64,000 nucleotides of DNA from Arthrobacter sp. EPSL27 (GTDB taxonomy: Bacteria > Actinomycetota > Actinomycetes > Actinomycetales > Micrococcaceae), in NCBI RefSeq assembly GCF_001512305.1, contig NZ_LNUT01000001.1, forward strand, positions 1-64,000, written 5' to 3'. Shown here one piece after another: positions 25,392-34,268 of this stretch. Numbering within the stretch: position 1 is the stretch's first letter; each line of letters begins with the position of its first letter. Position numbers and translations under genes: made by a program. Below the pieces are notes generated by a model, which was not told where the DNA came from, did not search any database, and saw only the letters and a program-made list of their open reading frames with translations.

Positions 25392-27107
25392 TCAAGGCTT
25401 TAGCTCCACCTTTGTGAAAACTTCGTTCAGGACGGGAGACGCCGGATACTTCAACACCCGGTCCGAGAGAGCCAGCGCCGAGATCGGGAAAGCGATGGGC
25501 ACGGCCGGGACCGTGGCGGCGATCTGGGCGTTGATGGTCTGGTACTCCTCGGTCCGCTCCTTGCCGTCCGGCAGGCCGCGGGCGCGGGCGATTTTGGAAA
25601 AGACCTGCGGGTCCTGGTAGCCGAACTCGCCGGTGTTCTCGCCGAAGAGCGGGCCCACGAAGTTGTCCGGGTCGGCGTAGGAGCCGTTCCAGCCCAGCAG
25701 GTGGAGGGCGTGGTCGCCGGGGGATGTGACCTTCTGCAGGTAGCCCTCGGACCATTCGACGGGCACGGGCTTGATGTTGAGGCCGACAGCGGTCAGCTGC
25801 TTGCTGATTTCCGCGTAGACCTTTTCCGGTGTCGGCAGGTAGGGCCTGGTGACGTTCAGCGGGTAGTAGAACTTCAGCTCCTCGCCCTGGTAGCCGGCCT
25901 CGGCAAGGAGCTCCTTGGCCTTGTCCGGGTTGTGGCCAAGGGCGGGGGCGTTGTTGTTGAAGCCGCTGAGTTTGGCCGGGACGAACTGCGTGGCCTGCGC
26001 CGTGTTGTCAATGAAGAACCGGCGGATCAGGGTGTCCTTGTCCAGGGCCATTTCGATCGCCTGGCGGACCTTGAGGTCCTTCAGGATGGGCACTTCCTGG
26101 TTCATCCCCAGGTACATGACGGAGAACGGGTCGCGCTGGACAATCTGCTGCCCGCGCTTCACGAGCTGGTCGAAGTTGCCGACAGTGACGGCGTCGTAGG
26201 CGTCGATCTTGCCGTCCAGCAGGGCCTGCATCCGGGTCTGGGTGTGGTCGTACGTGACGAAGTTGATGGTGCCGATCTGGCCCTTGTCCCCCCAGTAGTC
26301 CTTGTTGCTGGAAAGGGTGATGGTGCCCGGGTCCCAGGAACTGAAGGTGTAGGGCCCGGTTCCCACCGGATGGAGCCCGTAGGCGGAGACGGCCTGGCCG
26401 TCGCGGGTCTGGTTGAGCTCGTCGGCGTTGCGGGCTGCGAGGGCCTGCGGCGAGGAAATGGCGAACGCGGGCAGCGTGAGGGCCTGCAGGAAGCCGGTGA
26501 AGGGCTGGGTCAGCTCGATGGTGACGTTGTCCGGCGCCGCGGCGGCGCATCCTTTGTAGATGGACAGGGAGGCCTGGTCGGCATGGGCCTTGAAAACGCC
26601 CTTGAAGGTGGTTCCGGGAGCCTGCTGCCGCAGCGCTTCGGAGAAGTTGAACCAGCGGTCAAAGTTGGTGCAGACCGCTGCGGCGTCGAACGCCGTCCCG
26701 TCTTGGAACGTCACGCCGTTCCGGAGTTTGAACGTGTAGGTGCGGCCGTCCTCGCTGGTGGTCCATTCGGTTGCCAGCAGCGGCGTGGGCTGTCCCGTGG
26801 TCTGGTCGACGCCGACCAGGCCCTCCAGGACCTGGCGCGTGATCCGGTAGGACTCGATGTCGGACACCACGGCCGGATCCAGCCCCAGCGGCTGGGAGGC
26901 GGTGCCGAAGTTAAAGACGGCGCTGGGGGCGGCGGAGGTGGGGCTGGCCGAGGCGGTTGCGGAGGCCGGGCCGGGTCCGGGGGTGCCGGTGCAGGCGGCG
27001 AGCGGAATCGTCAGGAGCGCGGCCAGGCCGGCCGCAATGCGGCGCACTGCGCCGGCCCGCTGGGGGCGGGGGCTCACGGCGCGGTGGGGCACTGTACTTC
27101 TGGGCAC
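25392..27107 (-). CDS. Peptide-type ABC transporter substrate-binding lipoprotein
   Basis: 571 residues, SBP_bac_5 family (DppA/OppA-like). The signal peptide has twin basic regions and a lipobox LAAC at about 36-39, followed by a Ser/Pro/Ala linker. The mature domain begins FNFGTASQPLGLDPAVVSDIESYRI... and has YTFKLRNGVTFQDGT, the family signature. GTG start at 27107 with GAGG upstream. No permease or ATPase gene is nearby, so it is an orphan binding protein that must share a transporter encoded elsewhere, or act in sensing. Bound ligand unknown. Confidence 0.88.
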   Translation of the reverse strand: MPRSTVPHRAVSPRPQRAGAVRRIAAGLAALLTIPLAACTGTPGPGPASATASASPTSAAPSAVFNFGTASQPLGLDPAVVSDIESYRITRQVLEGLVGVDQTTGQPTPLLATEWTTSEDGRTYTFKLRNGVTFQDGTAFDAAAVCTNFDRWFNFSEALRQQAPGTTFKGVFKAHADQASLSIYKGCAAAAPDNVTIELTQPFTGFLQALTLPAFAISSPQALAARNADELNQTRDGQAVSAYGLHPVGTGPYTFSSWDPGTITLSSNKDYWGDKGQIGTINFVTYDHTQTRMQALLDGKIDAYDAVTVGNFDQLVKRGQQIVQRDPFSVMYLGMNQEVPILKDLKVRQAIEMALDKDTLIRRFFIDNTAQATQFVPAKLSGFNNNAPALGHNPDKAKELLAEAGYQGEELKFYYPLNVTRPYLPTPEKVYAEISKQLTAVGLNIKPVPVEWSEGYLQKVTSPGDHALHLLGWNGSYADPDNFVGPLFGENTGEFGYQDPQVFSKIARARGLPDGKERTEEYQTINAQIAATVPAVPIAFPISALALSDRVLKYPASPVLNEVFTKVELKP

Positions 27108-27239
27108 TCGGTAATCACCTCGGGGGAATGGATGGACCGCCGGCTGCGGAACAGCCCCATTCTAGATGACCGTCCCGGACGCAGGCTGTGAGCCGTGCGC
27201 GGCCTCCGGGCCGGGGTCCCCGGGGTCCCCGGGGCAAAA

Positions 27240-27270
27240 CGAAGGCCCCCACCTGTGGTGGGGGCCTTCG
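27240..27270 (-). terminator. Terminator after the fasciclin gene
   Basis: Fourteen-base perfect stem with a 3-base loop, about 60 bases past the fasciclin stop, with TTTT following on the minus strand. A strong intrinsic terminator. Confidence 0.8.
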
Positions 27271-27328
27271 CTTCTCCCTAATGGTCCAGTGAGTCAGGCT
27301 GGAGCCGGAACAGGAGGGCCGGTGGTGC

Positions 27329-28003
27329 CTACTTCGGCATCAGGACGGAATCGACCATGTAGACAGTGGCGTTGGCGGTCATAACGCCGCCGCAGACGAC
27401 GTTGGCGTCGTCGACCTTGAGCGCATCCTTGGTGCCGGTGACCGTTACGGAACCGCCCTGGACGGTGGCGTGGGTGCCCACGATCTCGTCCGGGCTGATC
27501 TTGCCGGGGACTACGTGGTAGGTGAGGATCTTGCTGAGCAGGGCATCATCCGTCTTCAGCGTTTCGATCGTGGCGGGGTCGATCTTGGCGAACGCGTCAT
27601 CCGTCGGTGCGAACACCGTGAACTCGCTGCCGTTGAGGGTGTCCACGAGGTCCACCTTCGGGTTGAGCTTGCCCGAGACCGCTGCGGTCAGGGTGGTGAG
27701 GATCGGGTTGTTGGAGGCAGCGACCGCTACCGGGTCGAGGGCCATGCCGGCGACGGAGCCGGCGCCGCTCGGGACCTGGGCGGCGTAGGCGGCGCAGCCT
27801 TCACCGACGAGGTTCGCGGCCGGATCCATGGCTGCTGCGGAGCTAGTGGACGGCGACGGTGCCATGCTCGATTCCATCGGCGTGGCGGCCGGAGCCGAGG
27901 AGGCGGGTGCCGTGGTGGTGGATCCTCCGCAGGCGGTGAGGCTGAGCATGGCTGCAGCAGCGATTCCTGCAACGGAAAGAGTCGTGCGCTTGATGGTCTG
28001 CAT
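27329..28003 (-). CDS. Fasciclin-domain lipoprotein
   Basis: 224 residues with a signal peptide and lipobox LTAC near 22-25, then a Ser/Ala/Pro linker and one FAS1 domain. FAS1 hallmarks are [21 protein letters not shown] and [11 protein letters not shown], ending with [11 protein letters not shown]. Such secreted proteins mediate adhesion or are antigens like Mycobacterium MPT70/MPB70. It is a single-gene transcript closed by the strong terminator at 27240-27270. Confidence 0.9.
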   Translation of the reverse strand: MQTIKRTTLSVAGIAAAAMLSLTACGGSTTTAPASSAPAATPMESSMAPSPSTSSAAAMDPAANLVGEGCAAYAAQVPSGAGSVAGMALDPVAVAASNNPILTTLTAAVSGKLNPKVDLVDTLNGSEFTVFAPTDDAFAKIDPATIETLKTDDALLSKILTYHVVPGKISPDEIVGTHATVQGGSVTVTGTKDALKVDDANVVCGGVMTANATVYMVDSVLMPK

Positions 28004-28080
28004 TTCGGTTTCTCCTTTGTTGTGCCGATCATTGCCAGCGGCGGACTATTTCCGCAGTGGCTCGTTTCCGACTTGTTGGC

Positions 28081-28098
28081 CACCAACCTCGGTTGGTG
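28081..28098. promoter_or_regulatory. Perfect palindrome upstream of the fasciclin gene
   Basis: Eight-base arms (CACCAACC/GGTTGGTG) around TC, about 80 bases before the fasciclin start. It may be an operator or a hairpin; no regulator is adjacent. Confidence 0.25.
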
Positions 28099-28219
28099 TC
28101 TCACTGGGTATTCGGGGGCTCAGGGGAAACGGATGGGTGGGAGATGAAAATTCTTTTTCGGCCCGTGATTTGAGCCTGCCTGTCGGCCTGCGCAGGCAGG
28201 GCACCCGCGGGTTAAACCC

Positions 28220-28249
28220 AAGAGTCCCGGTCCGAGGACCGGGACTCTT
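28220..28249 (-). terminator. Terminator after tRNA-Leu
   Basis: Fourteen-base perfect stem with a 2-base centre, 8 bases past the tRNA-Leu 3' end on the minus strand. Confidence 0.7.
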
Positions 28250-28256
28250 GGATGTG

Positions 28257-28338
28257 TGCGCAAGGGGGGACTTGAACCCCCACGCCCGAAGGCACAGGAA
28301 CCTAAATCCTGCGTGTCTGCCAATTTCACCACTCGCGC
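28257..28338 (-). tRNA. tRNA-Leu (anticodon UAG)
   Basis: Eighty-two-base type II tRNA with acceptor stem GCGCGAG/CTTGCGC, D-arm TGGTGAAATTGGCAG, anticodon loop with TAG between CAGGA and its partner, a long variable arm and T-arm GGTTCAAGTCC. CCA is not encoded. It reads CUA and other Leu codons. Confidence 0.93.
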
Positions 28339-28565
28339 GCGGCGCCCCGCCCAACAGTCCGTGGGACCGTAACGGGAGCATGCCAGGGTCCATTGTACAG
28401 TTCGCGGCACACGCCCTGGCGGAGGGGGATGCCGGCCACGGCGGGGCCAGAGACCGGCCGAGCGCAGTTCAAGCATGCCGCCCCCACCTGGCGCTCAACA
28501 CGCGCAGGGGATGAACACGGACTGCGGGCCCCGCTGCCGGGGTTTATTGCCGGGCGTTTTTGTTG

Positions 28566-29039
28566 TCAGGCGTCGATTTTCAGGTCCCGGCGGAGTTTGG
28601 CGACATGCCCGGTGGCCCGGACGTTGTACTGGGCAAGGGCCACCTTCCCCTCGGGGTCGACCACTACGGTGGACCGGATCAGGCCTTCGTAAGTTTTGCC
28701 GTAGTTCTTCTTCTCGCCCCAGGCTGCGTAGGCCTCGGCGACAGTGTGGTCCGGGTCGGACAGCAGGGGGAACGTCAGTCCTTCCGCAGCTGCGAAATTG
28801 GCGAGCTTTTCCACGGGGTCGGGGGAGATACCCACCACCGCGTAGCCTGCACCCTCCAGCGATTCCAGGGAATCCCGGAAATCGCAGGCCTCCTTCGTGC
28901 AGCCCGGGGTTGAGGCCGCCGGGTAGAAGTAGACAACGGTGCTGCGACCCCGGAAGTCCGAGAGGGAGACCTCCCGCCCGTCAGAATTCTGCAGGGTGAA
29001 GGCTGGTGCCGCGTCGCCGGGGGTGAGTCGTTCGGGCAT
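28566..29039 (-). CDS. bcp: Thioredoxin-dependent peroxiredoxin (Bcp/PrxQ)
   Basis: 157 residues. Reduces hydrogen peroxide and organic peroxides using thioredoxin. The active-site segment STPGCTKEACDFRD has both the peroxidatic Cys (about 46) and the resolving Cys five residues later, as in atypical 2-Cys PrxQ. AAST and FYPAA around it fit. It is divergent from the MarR gene at 29136 with about 95 bases between, so the two may share regulation. Confidence 0.92.
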   Translation of the reverse strand: MPERLTPGDAAPAFTLQNSDGREVSLSDFRGRSTVVYFYPAASTPGCTKEACDFRDSLESLEGAGYAVVGISPDPVEKLANFAAAEGLTFPLLSDPDHTVAEAYAAWGEKKNYGKTYEGLIRSTVVVDPEGKVALAQYNVRATGHVAKLRRDLKIDA

Positions 29040-29122
29040 GGTGTGCTCCTTCTCAAGGCTGGTTCAGGGGGCGGAATTCCAGCCTAGTAAGGGTTGGGCC
29101 GCCCGCCGAATCGGACCATCGC

Positions 29123-29128
29123 TATACT
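29123..29128 (+). promoter_or_regulatory. Likely -10 of a leaderless MarR transcript
   Basis: TATACT eight bases upstream of the ATG at 29136. No ribosome site is visible, so transcription probably starts at or next to the start codon. No clear -35 is seen. Confidence 0.4.
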
Positions 29129-29135
29129 CGTTGGT

Positions 29136-29618
29136 ATGCCTGATATGGAACGTTGGCCCACTGGGCGCCTGTTGTCTACAGCAGCGCGCCTCGTCGAACA
29201 CTCCTGGAACGAAAAACTGGGAGCTATTGGCCTCACGCATGCCGGGGTCATTGCGATGGAAGTGCTCTCCGCCAACGGCCCTATGACGCAGGCCCAGCTG
29301 GCCCAGCTGGTGCGTGTCCAGGCACAGACCATGGGTAAGACGCTGAGCCGGCTGGAAGCCCACGGACACATTTCCCGGCAGCGCAGTGCCTCTGACCGGC
29401 GCAGCCATGTGGTGTCGCTGACGGACCAGGGCCGCCGTGCCGTCGCCGAGGCCGCGGACATGGAACGGTCCGTGCTGGCCGCTGCCTCGATTGACCCCGA
29501 TGTGCTCCGGCAGGAGCTGCAGGCGGTGGTCCTCGAACTGGCCAACAAGATCGCCTCCCCGGAGGCGAAGGCAATCGTCACCGCCAACGAACCGGGCGTG
29601 TCCGTCGAGGCCAACTAG
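29136..29618 (+). CDS. MarR family transcriptional regulator
   Basis: 160 residues. The winged helix is clear: MTQAQLAQLVRVQAQTMGKT as the recognition part and RSASDRRSHVVSLT as the wing. The TMGKTLSRLEAHGHI segment matches MarR/HTH_20 regulators. The start at 29136 is preferred to 29094, which would place the probable promoter inside the gene. Divergent from bcp; it might sense oxidants or phenolic compounds, but no ligand is shown. Confidence 0.82.
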   Translation: MPDMERWPTGRLLSTAARLVEHSWNEKLGAIGLTHAGVIAMEVLSANGPMTQAQLAQLVRVQAQTMGKTLSRLEAHGHISRQRSASDRRSHVVSLTDQGRRAVAEAADMERSVLAAASIDPDVLRQELQAVVLELANKIASPEAKAIVTANEPGVSVEAN

Positions 29619-29740
29619 GGCCCGAAAACCACCGGTGAGTGCGCCCTGTCGGGCTGTCCGGCGCCGCGCGGCCGCCTCGTGATCCTTGCCGTTCCGTGTC
29701 TTTCACCGGCCGGGGCACCGGCTGCGCATAGGCTCAGGGG

Positions 29741-29881
29741 ATGGACACGGACCTGACTGCGGAGCTGGAAGGGCAGACCTCGATCAACGAGCTGCTTGAC
29801 GAGCCCGTCGGCGCGTCCCCGGTCCAGCTGGCACTGCCCATCCACTTCCAGCTGGCGGTTGCCGTCCGGCGCGAAGCCTAG
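29741..29881 (+). CDS. Possible 46-residue small protein
   Basis: An ATG frame of 46 codons with strong C/G third positions (about 85 percent), matching real genes here. The peptide is acidic in the first half and hydrophobic after (PVQLALPIHFQLAVAVRR), ending basic. It may be membrane-associated. TAGGCT lies close upstream, which could be a -10 for a leaderless message. Its stop overlaps the stop of the convergent membrane-protein gene by four bases. No homologue is recognised. Confidence 0.5.
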   Translation: MDTDLTAELEGQTSINELLDEPVGASPVQLALPIHFQLAVAVRREA

Positions 29882-30339
29882 TCGCAGCCTCCACCTCCGC
29901 CGTCCCGGCCACCGCAGTCCCCGGAGCTGTCTCCGCCGGCGCTGTAGCCGCCGTCGCCGCCGTGACCGTGGCCGCGCTGCCCTGGATTCCTCCTGCGGGG
30001 CGTCAGGACGCCAAAGAGCAGTACGCCCGCGGCGTGCGGGTCACCTCCGGCCGCGGCAAAGGCTGCCCGCCGGTGACGCCCCAGCAGCCAGGTCACGGCC
30101 AGGAATAACGTGATGGAGAAAGCCAGGCCGTAGAGCAGGGCTGCCTCGGTGGCGGCATCCGCCGACTCCAGGCCGGAGGCTGTCGCCACCATGCCGCCCA
30201 GGAACAGCCCGGCCGGAACAGCCACCAGCAGCCGGCGCACCAGCGCCCAGCGCAGGCTCGCAACCGAGACGGGAAGCTTCCTCGGTGGCCGCCGCTTGCT
30301 GCCCTTGGTGCGGCGCACCACGATCTTCGATTTGGTCAT
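29878..30339 (-). CDS. Two-helix membrane protein with Gly/Cys-rich tail
   Basis: 153 residues. A very basic N-terminus (KSKIVVRRTKGSKRRPPRK) precedes two transmembrane segments (about 30-55 and 65-88). The last 45 residues are rich in Gly, Asp, His and Ser and end with two cysteines (GDCGG and GGGGCD), resembling other actinobacterial membrane proteins with metal-binding-like tails. Function unknown. Overlaps the end of the convergent small gene. Confidence 0.65.
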   Translation of the reverse strand: MTKSKIVVRRTKGSKRRPPRKLPVSVASLRWALVRRLLVAVPAGLFLGGMVATASGLESADAATEAALLYGLAFSITLFLAVTWLLGRHRRAAFAAAGGDPHAAGVLLFGVLTPRRRNPGQRGHGHGGDGGYSAGGDSSGDCGGRDGGGGGCD

Positions 30340-30534
30340 GGCCGGCCGTCCGCCGCCAGGGACACGCGAGTGGTGTGTGAAGCCGTCAATGTTTCCCCCT
30401 CAGGCCGCTTGCTCGGTCATTGTCCAGCATCCTACGCGAGTCCGCCGGCCAGGTGGGGTTTCGGGTGAGGCACTGGAACCCTGGAAGGGGCGGGCCGCGG
30501 CTGTGTCGCTGCTGCCTGGTTTTTGGGCAAACCA

Positions 30535-30577
30535 AAAACCCCGCCCTGCCGGCTTGTGGCCGGTAGGACGGGGTTTT
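30535..30577 (-). terminator. Terminator after tRNA-Lys
   Basis: Stem-loop of about 18 pairs with a U-rich exit (AAAACCCCG...CGGGGTTTT), 7 bases beyond tRNA-Lys on the minus strand. Confidence 0.8.
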
Positions 30578-30583
30578 CGTTGG

Positions 30584-30659
30584 TGGTGCACCCCCCGGGA
30601 CTCGAACCCGGAACCCATTGATTAAGAGTCAATTGCTCTGCCAGTTGAGCTAGAGGTGC
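30584..30659 (-). tRNA. tRNA-Lys (anticodon CUU)
   Basis: Seventy-six bases including encoded CCA. Acceptor GCACCTC/GGGGTGC, D-arm GCTCAACTGGCAGAGC, anticodon stem ATTGA around CTCTTAA, and T-arm GGGTTCGAGTCCC. Reads AAG. Confidence 0.95.
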
Positions 30660-30776
30660 ATCTGTTGTTTTCGTTCTCCGCGGGGTTTTTGTTCCCGCGT
30701 TGTTCTCCGCAACGACATGAAACTCTACACGAGTTTTGACGGAGTGTGAAATCGGGTGCCCGGGCGGGGGCCGGGG

Positions 30777-32018
30777 CTACCCGGGCAGCTCCAAAACCAG
30801 CACAGAATCAGGGTTTTTGTTGTTGTTGAGCATCCACAACCGGCCGTCCGGAGCCAGCGCAACGTCCCGGATCCGCCCGTACTGGCGTGTGAAATAGCCC
30901 ACAGGATCACCGGCGAATTCTCCGCTGAGGGGGACAACCCACAGGCGCTGCCCGCGGAGGGCGCCCAGGTAGGCCGTGTCCCCGGCGATCTCGAGACCGC
31001 TGGGGGAGGAGTCCGCCGTCGACGGCCACGTCAGCTTGGCGTCCAGGAACCCTGCCCGACGCGGCGCCCCCGTCACCTCCGGCCAGCCGTAATTTCCGCC
31101 CGGCACAATCAGGTTGAGCTCGTCGTTGACGTCGGGACCGAATTCGCTCGCCCACAGCCGGCCCGCGCTGTCCCAGGCAAGTCCCTGCACGTTGCGGTGG
31201 CCCAGGCTGTACACAGGATTCCCGCCAAAGGGATTGCCCGGTGCGGGGCTGCCGTCCGCGGTGATGCGCAGGATCTTGCCGCCCAGGGCCTCGCGGTCCT
31301 GGGACTGCTCCTGGCGCTGGGCGTCACCGGTGCCGACATAGAGATAGCCGTCGGGCCCGAACCGGATCCGGCCGCCGTTGTGCGTGCGGGCCTTGGGGAT
31401 CCCCGTGAAGATGACCTCGGCGGGTCCGAGCTGGAGCTCCCCGCCCCGCTCCTCGAGGCGCAGCCGCGCGATCCGGTTGTCGCGGGCGGCGGTGAAATAG
31501 GCGTAGAGGTACCGGTCGGAGGCGAAGTCCGGCGAGAGCGCCAGTCCCAGCAGCCCGCCTTCGCCGCCGTGGACGACGTCGGGAACCGTCCCCAAGGTGC
31601 CGGTCCGCCCACCCGACCCCGGCGCGATGGTGCGGAGCCGGCCCCGGTCGCGTTCGGAGACCACGGCCGTGCCGTCCGGCAGGAAGACCGTGGCCCACGG
31701 CACCTGCAGCTCAGCGTCGATGGTCCCGGCCACCGCGGGTTCTGCCGGGGCCGGCCTGCCCGCGGCGCTTGACGCTCCGGGACCGGATGGCCCCGGACTG
31801 GATGCCCCGGACCCGGATTCCCCCGGGCCGGGCACTGCGGGGCTGGTGCCGGCCGGGGGAGCGGTGCCGCCGGACGCGTCAGGTCCGGCGGGCGTGCAGC
31901 CGCCCAACAGGATTCCGACGGCGGCTGCCCACGCCAAGCTGCGCCGCTTGCTCACAGCGCGGCCGGCCGGGCAGCGGACGACGGCGGCAGGGGTGCCCGG
32001 AGGGGCGGGCCGCACCAC
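30777..32018 (-). CDS. PQQ-type sugar dehydrogenase lipoprotein
   Basis: 413 residues, a soluble aldose-sugar dehydrogenase (GDH-B/Yli) beta-propeller. The signal ends with lipobox LGGC (about 38-41), then a 55-residue Ser/Pro/Gly linker, then IDAELQVPWATVFLPDGTAVVSERDRGRL. The catalytic-type HGGEGGLLGLALSPDF (catalytic His of the family) and RTHNGGRIRFGPDGYLYVGTGDA are present. It would oxidise sugars outside the membrane if PQQ is available. The GTG at 32018 is 4 bases after the sunset-domain stop; a GTG at 31955 gives a shorter, cleaner signal peptide and is equally possible. Confidence 0.88.
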   Translation of the reverse strand: MVRPAPPGTPAAVVRCPAGRAVSKRRSLAWAAAVGILLGGCTPAGPDASGGTAPPAGTSPAVPGPGESGSGASSPGPSGPGASSAAGRPAPAEPAVAGTIDAELQVPWATVFLPDGTAVVSERDRGRLRTIAPGSGGRTGTLGTVPDVVHGGEGGLLGLALSPDFASDRYLYAYFTAARDNRIARLRLEERGGELQLGPAEVIFTGIPKARTHNGGRIRFGPDGYLYVGTGDAQRQEQSQDREALGGKILRITADGSPAPGNPFGGNPVYSLGHRNVQGLAWDSAGRLWASEFGPDVNDELNLIVPGGNYGWPEVTGAPRRAGFLDAKLTWPSTADSSPSGLEIAGDTAYLGALRGQRLWVVPLSGEFAGDPVGYFTRQYGRIRDVALAPDGRLWMLNNNKNPDSVLVLELPG

Positions 32019-32021
32019 GGG

Positions 32022-33095
32022 TTACTGCCGCGTCCGCCGCGGCGGCCGGAAGCCGGCTGCTTCGGCGTGGGCTTCGGAGAGGAACCAGACCTCGGCACGG
32101 GTCTCCTCGTAGGCGGGGCTGGATTCGTCGTGGTAGATCATCGAGGACGCGTTGCCCTTGACCGTAAAGCCCTCCGGGCCGCTGCCGTCCGGGTTGGGCG
32201 CCGCGGACCCTTCGCCGTACGGCTGGTCGGCGGCCAGGTGCCCGGCGGGTTCAGCCTCGTGGCCCACGGCGGTTTCGGACGCTGCCGAGGACATTGCCGC
32301 CTGCCGGGTCTCGGCGCCGGCAAGGGGCGTTGCTGCGGTGCCGGCCGCCGGCGGAACGGCCGGGGCAGCGGTTGGCGCTTCCACTGCCTCTGCGTCGGGG
32401 CTGGTCTCCGCCGCTGCAGATTCGGCGCCCGGGAGGGTGGGCGCGTGCGGCTCCGTGTATTCGGGGTGGTGGACCGGGGCGCCGCCCGCTGCCGCGGTGG
32501 CTTCCGTGGCGCCGGCCGCGGCGGCGGCAGGTGCCCCCGGGGCGTGGCTGCCCGGGCCGGGTTCGTGGTGGGCGGCGCCGTGGGCTTCCGCCGGCGGGGT
32601 CTCGGACCACTGGGTCTCCCACTCGGGGCTCTCTCCAGCGGCCTGGGTTCCGGGGGCGTGGGTTCCAGGGGCTTGGGGCTCTTCAGGGGCTTGGGCCGTG
32701 GGGGCCGCAGTGGCTTCCGCGGCGGGGGCGGGCTGGGCCCCTGCCGCAGCGGCAGCCCGCGCTTTCGCGTGCGCGTCGGCCGCTGCTGCATCCTCGGCTG
32801 CCGCGGCCGCATCGGGCTCGGGCTCCGGTTCGGTTTCCGGTTCGGCCTGGTTGAAGCCGGCGGAGGTGGGCATCCAAGCCAGGCCTGCCGCCGACGCGGA
32901 GGCGGCGGAACCGCCGCCGGACAGGGCTCCGCGGTGGCTGGGGTCGTGGTCGGCGTCGTGGTGGTGCGGAGCCGTTTTCTCGGGGGCGGCAGCCGTCCCG
33001 GCGCCGGCTGAGCCGCGAGAGCTGTTCCGTTTCAGCAGCCACCAGACGATGGCGACAATCGCCACGATGACGACGAGCCAAATGATCCAATCCAT
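32022..33095 (-). CDS. Membrane-anchored sunset-domain protein
   Basis: 357 residues in three parts. The N-terminus is one transmembrane helix (MDWIIWLVVIVAIVAIVWW). The middle, about residues 25-290, is low-complexity Ala/Glu/Pro/His without predicted fold. The C-terminal 45 residues carry the sunset domain: GFTVKGNASSMIYHDESSP then TRAEVWFLSEAHAEAAGFR. This small domain is common in actinobacteria; function unknown. ATG at 33095 chosen because longer frames run antisense to the LysR gene. The long disordered middle suggests a spacer across the cell wall or cytoplasm. Confidence 0.75.
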   Translation of the reverse strand: MDWIIWLVVIVAIVAIVWWLLKRNSSRGSAGAGTAAAPEKTAPHHHDADHDPSHRGALSGGGSAASASAAGLAWMPTSAGFNQAEPETEPEPEPDAAAAAEDAAAADAHAKARAAAAAGAQPAPAAEATAAPTAQAPEEPQAPGTHAPGTQAAGESPEWETQWSETPPAEAHGAAHHEPGPGSHAPGAPAAAAAGATEATAAAGGAPVHHPEYTEPHAPTLPGAESAAAETSPDAEAVEAPTAAPAVPPAAGTAATPLAGAETRQAAMSSAASETAVGHEAEPAGHLAADQPYGEGSAAPNPDGSGPEGFTVKGNASSMIYHDESSPAYEETRAEVWFLSEAHAEAAGFRPPRRTRQ

Positions 33096-33201
33096 AGCAG
33101 AGCCTTTCTGGTCCATGAGGCAAGGTTGCCGTTGCTTGACGGTACGTCCGCCCCGCGGGGGCTGTCCACCCTCCGGGCCGCCCGCCCTGTAGCCTCTGTT
33201 C

Positions 33202-34140
33202 ATGGATTTCAAGCGACTGCGGATACTCCGGGAGCTGGCCGACCGGGGGACCGTTGGCGCCACGGCCGAGGCCATGCGGGTGACGCCCTCCGCCGTCTCG
33301 CAGCAGCTCAAGACCCTGCAGGAGGAACTGGGGGTCGCCCTGGTCGAGAAGTCCGGCAGGGGAGTGCGGCTCACCGAGGCCGGCCTCGCCATGGCGGGGG
33401 CGGCGGCCGAGGTGTCCACGGCGATGGCGCGTGCGGAGGCAACCATCGACACCTACCGCCGCGGATGGCAGACGCACGTCAAGGCGGCGTTCTTCCCGAG
33501 CGCAGCCGAGATGTTCCTGCCCGGCCTCCTGCACCGGGTCAAAGCCATCGACGGGCTCCGCTTCCAGGCGTATTTCGAGGATCCCAACGTGGCAGGCTTC
33601 GCGGGCCTGACGGCCGACTACGACATTGTGCTGGCGCACAGCGTCGACGGCCCCGATGTTTTTGCCCGCCTGGGCCTGACGGTTGTGCCGCTCCTGGACG
33701 AGCCGCTGGACGTCGCCATCCCCGAGGGGCATGCGCTCGCCGGCAAGGAGACGCTGCGGGCCGAGGACGTGACCGGCTTCCCGTGGATGGGCGTGCCCGA
33801 GGGATTCCCGTTCGACACAGTGCTCCGGCAGATTGAGGTGCAGGCCGATTCGCCCGCAGTCCGCGCCCAGATGTTCCCCGACCTGCGGGTCCTGGAGGCC
33901 CTCGTCAGCGCCGGGCACGGGCTGAGCCTGCTGCCGCGCTACACCGCCCTGAAAAACCAGGGTCGCGGCTTTGTGCTGCGTCCCCTGGCGGGAGTCAAGG
34001 CAAGCCGGAGCATCGTGGCGCTGGCCCGCCCCGACGTCGCGGCCCGGACCACCATCCAGCAGGTCCTCACCCTGCTGAAGGCCGAAGCACGCGCCGTAGC
34101 CGAGGCGCCGGAACTGCGTGACGCGGCTCACCTGAACTGA
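33202..34140 (+). CDS. LysR family transcriptional regulator
   Basis: 312 residues. N-terminal winged helix: LRILRELADRGTVGATAEAM and VTPSAVSQQLKTLQEELGV (about 5-50), followed by the linker helix and a two-lobed ligand-binding domain from about 90. It is transcribed toward ilvD and divergent from the sunset-domain gene. It could respond to a ligand tied to one of these, but there is no direct evidence; ilvD has its own promoter. Confidence 0.87.
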   Translation: MDFKRLRILRELADRGTVGATAEAMRVTPSAVSQQLKTLQEELGVALVEKSGRGVRLTEAGLAMAGAAAEVSTAMARAEATIDTYRRGWQTHVKAAFFPSAAEMFLPGLLHRVKAIDGLRFQAYFEDPNVAGFAGLTADYDIVLAHSVDGPDVFARLGLTVVPLLDEPLDVAIPEGHALAGKETLRAEDVTGFPWMGVPEGFPFDTVLRQIEVQADSPAVRAQMFPDLRVLEALVSAGHGLSLLPRYTALKNQGRGFVLRPLAGVKASRSIVALARPDVAARTTIQQVLTLLKAEARAVAEAPELRDAAHLN

Positions 34141-34157
34141 GCCTGCACGCCGCAGCA

Positions 34158-34173
34158 GTCCACCAGGTGAGAC
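34158..34173 (+). promoter_or_regulatory. Shared BCAA operator upstream of ilvD
   Basis: GTCCACCAGGTGAGAC, about 100 bases before ilvD. The same GTYC...GTGAGAC arrangement is seen upstream of ilvB (36049) and leuB (47035). Likely target of the IclR-type regulator encoded at the window's right edge. Confidence 0.55.
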
Positions 34174-34255
34174 GAAGGTCCACCATTTGGTCGAAACATT
34201 CCCGGATTTCCGCTTAATGCTCCATTCCGGGTCGTTGGCCCCCGCGGGGGAGCCC

Positions 34256-34261
34256 TAGACT
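34256..34261 (+). promoter_or_regulatory. -10 element of a leaderless ilvD transcript
   Basis: TAGACT eight bases before the ilvD ATG, with TCGTTG 18 bases upstream as a weak -35. No ribosome site precedes the ATG, so the message is probably leaderless. Confidence 0.45.
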
Positions 34262-34268
34262 TTGACCC

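Noticed and set aside
32067..33192. Long plus-strand Gly/Ala-rich frames opposite the sunset-domain gene
   Set aside because: Reverse reading of an Ala/Pro-rich low-complexity coding region; the minus-strand frame has a membrane helix, ribosome site and recognisable domain.
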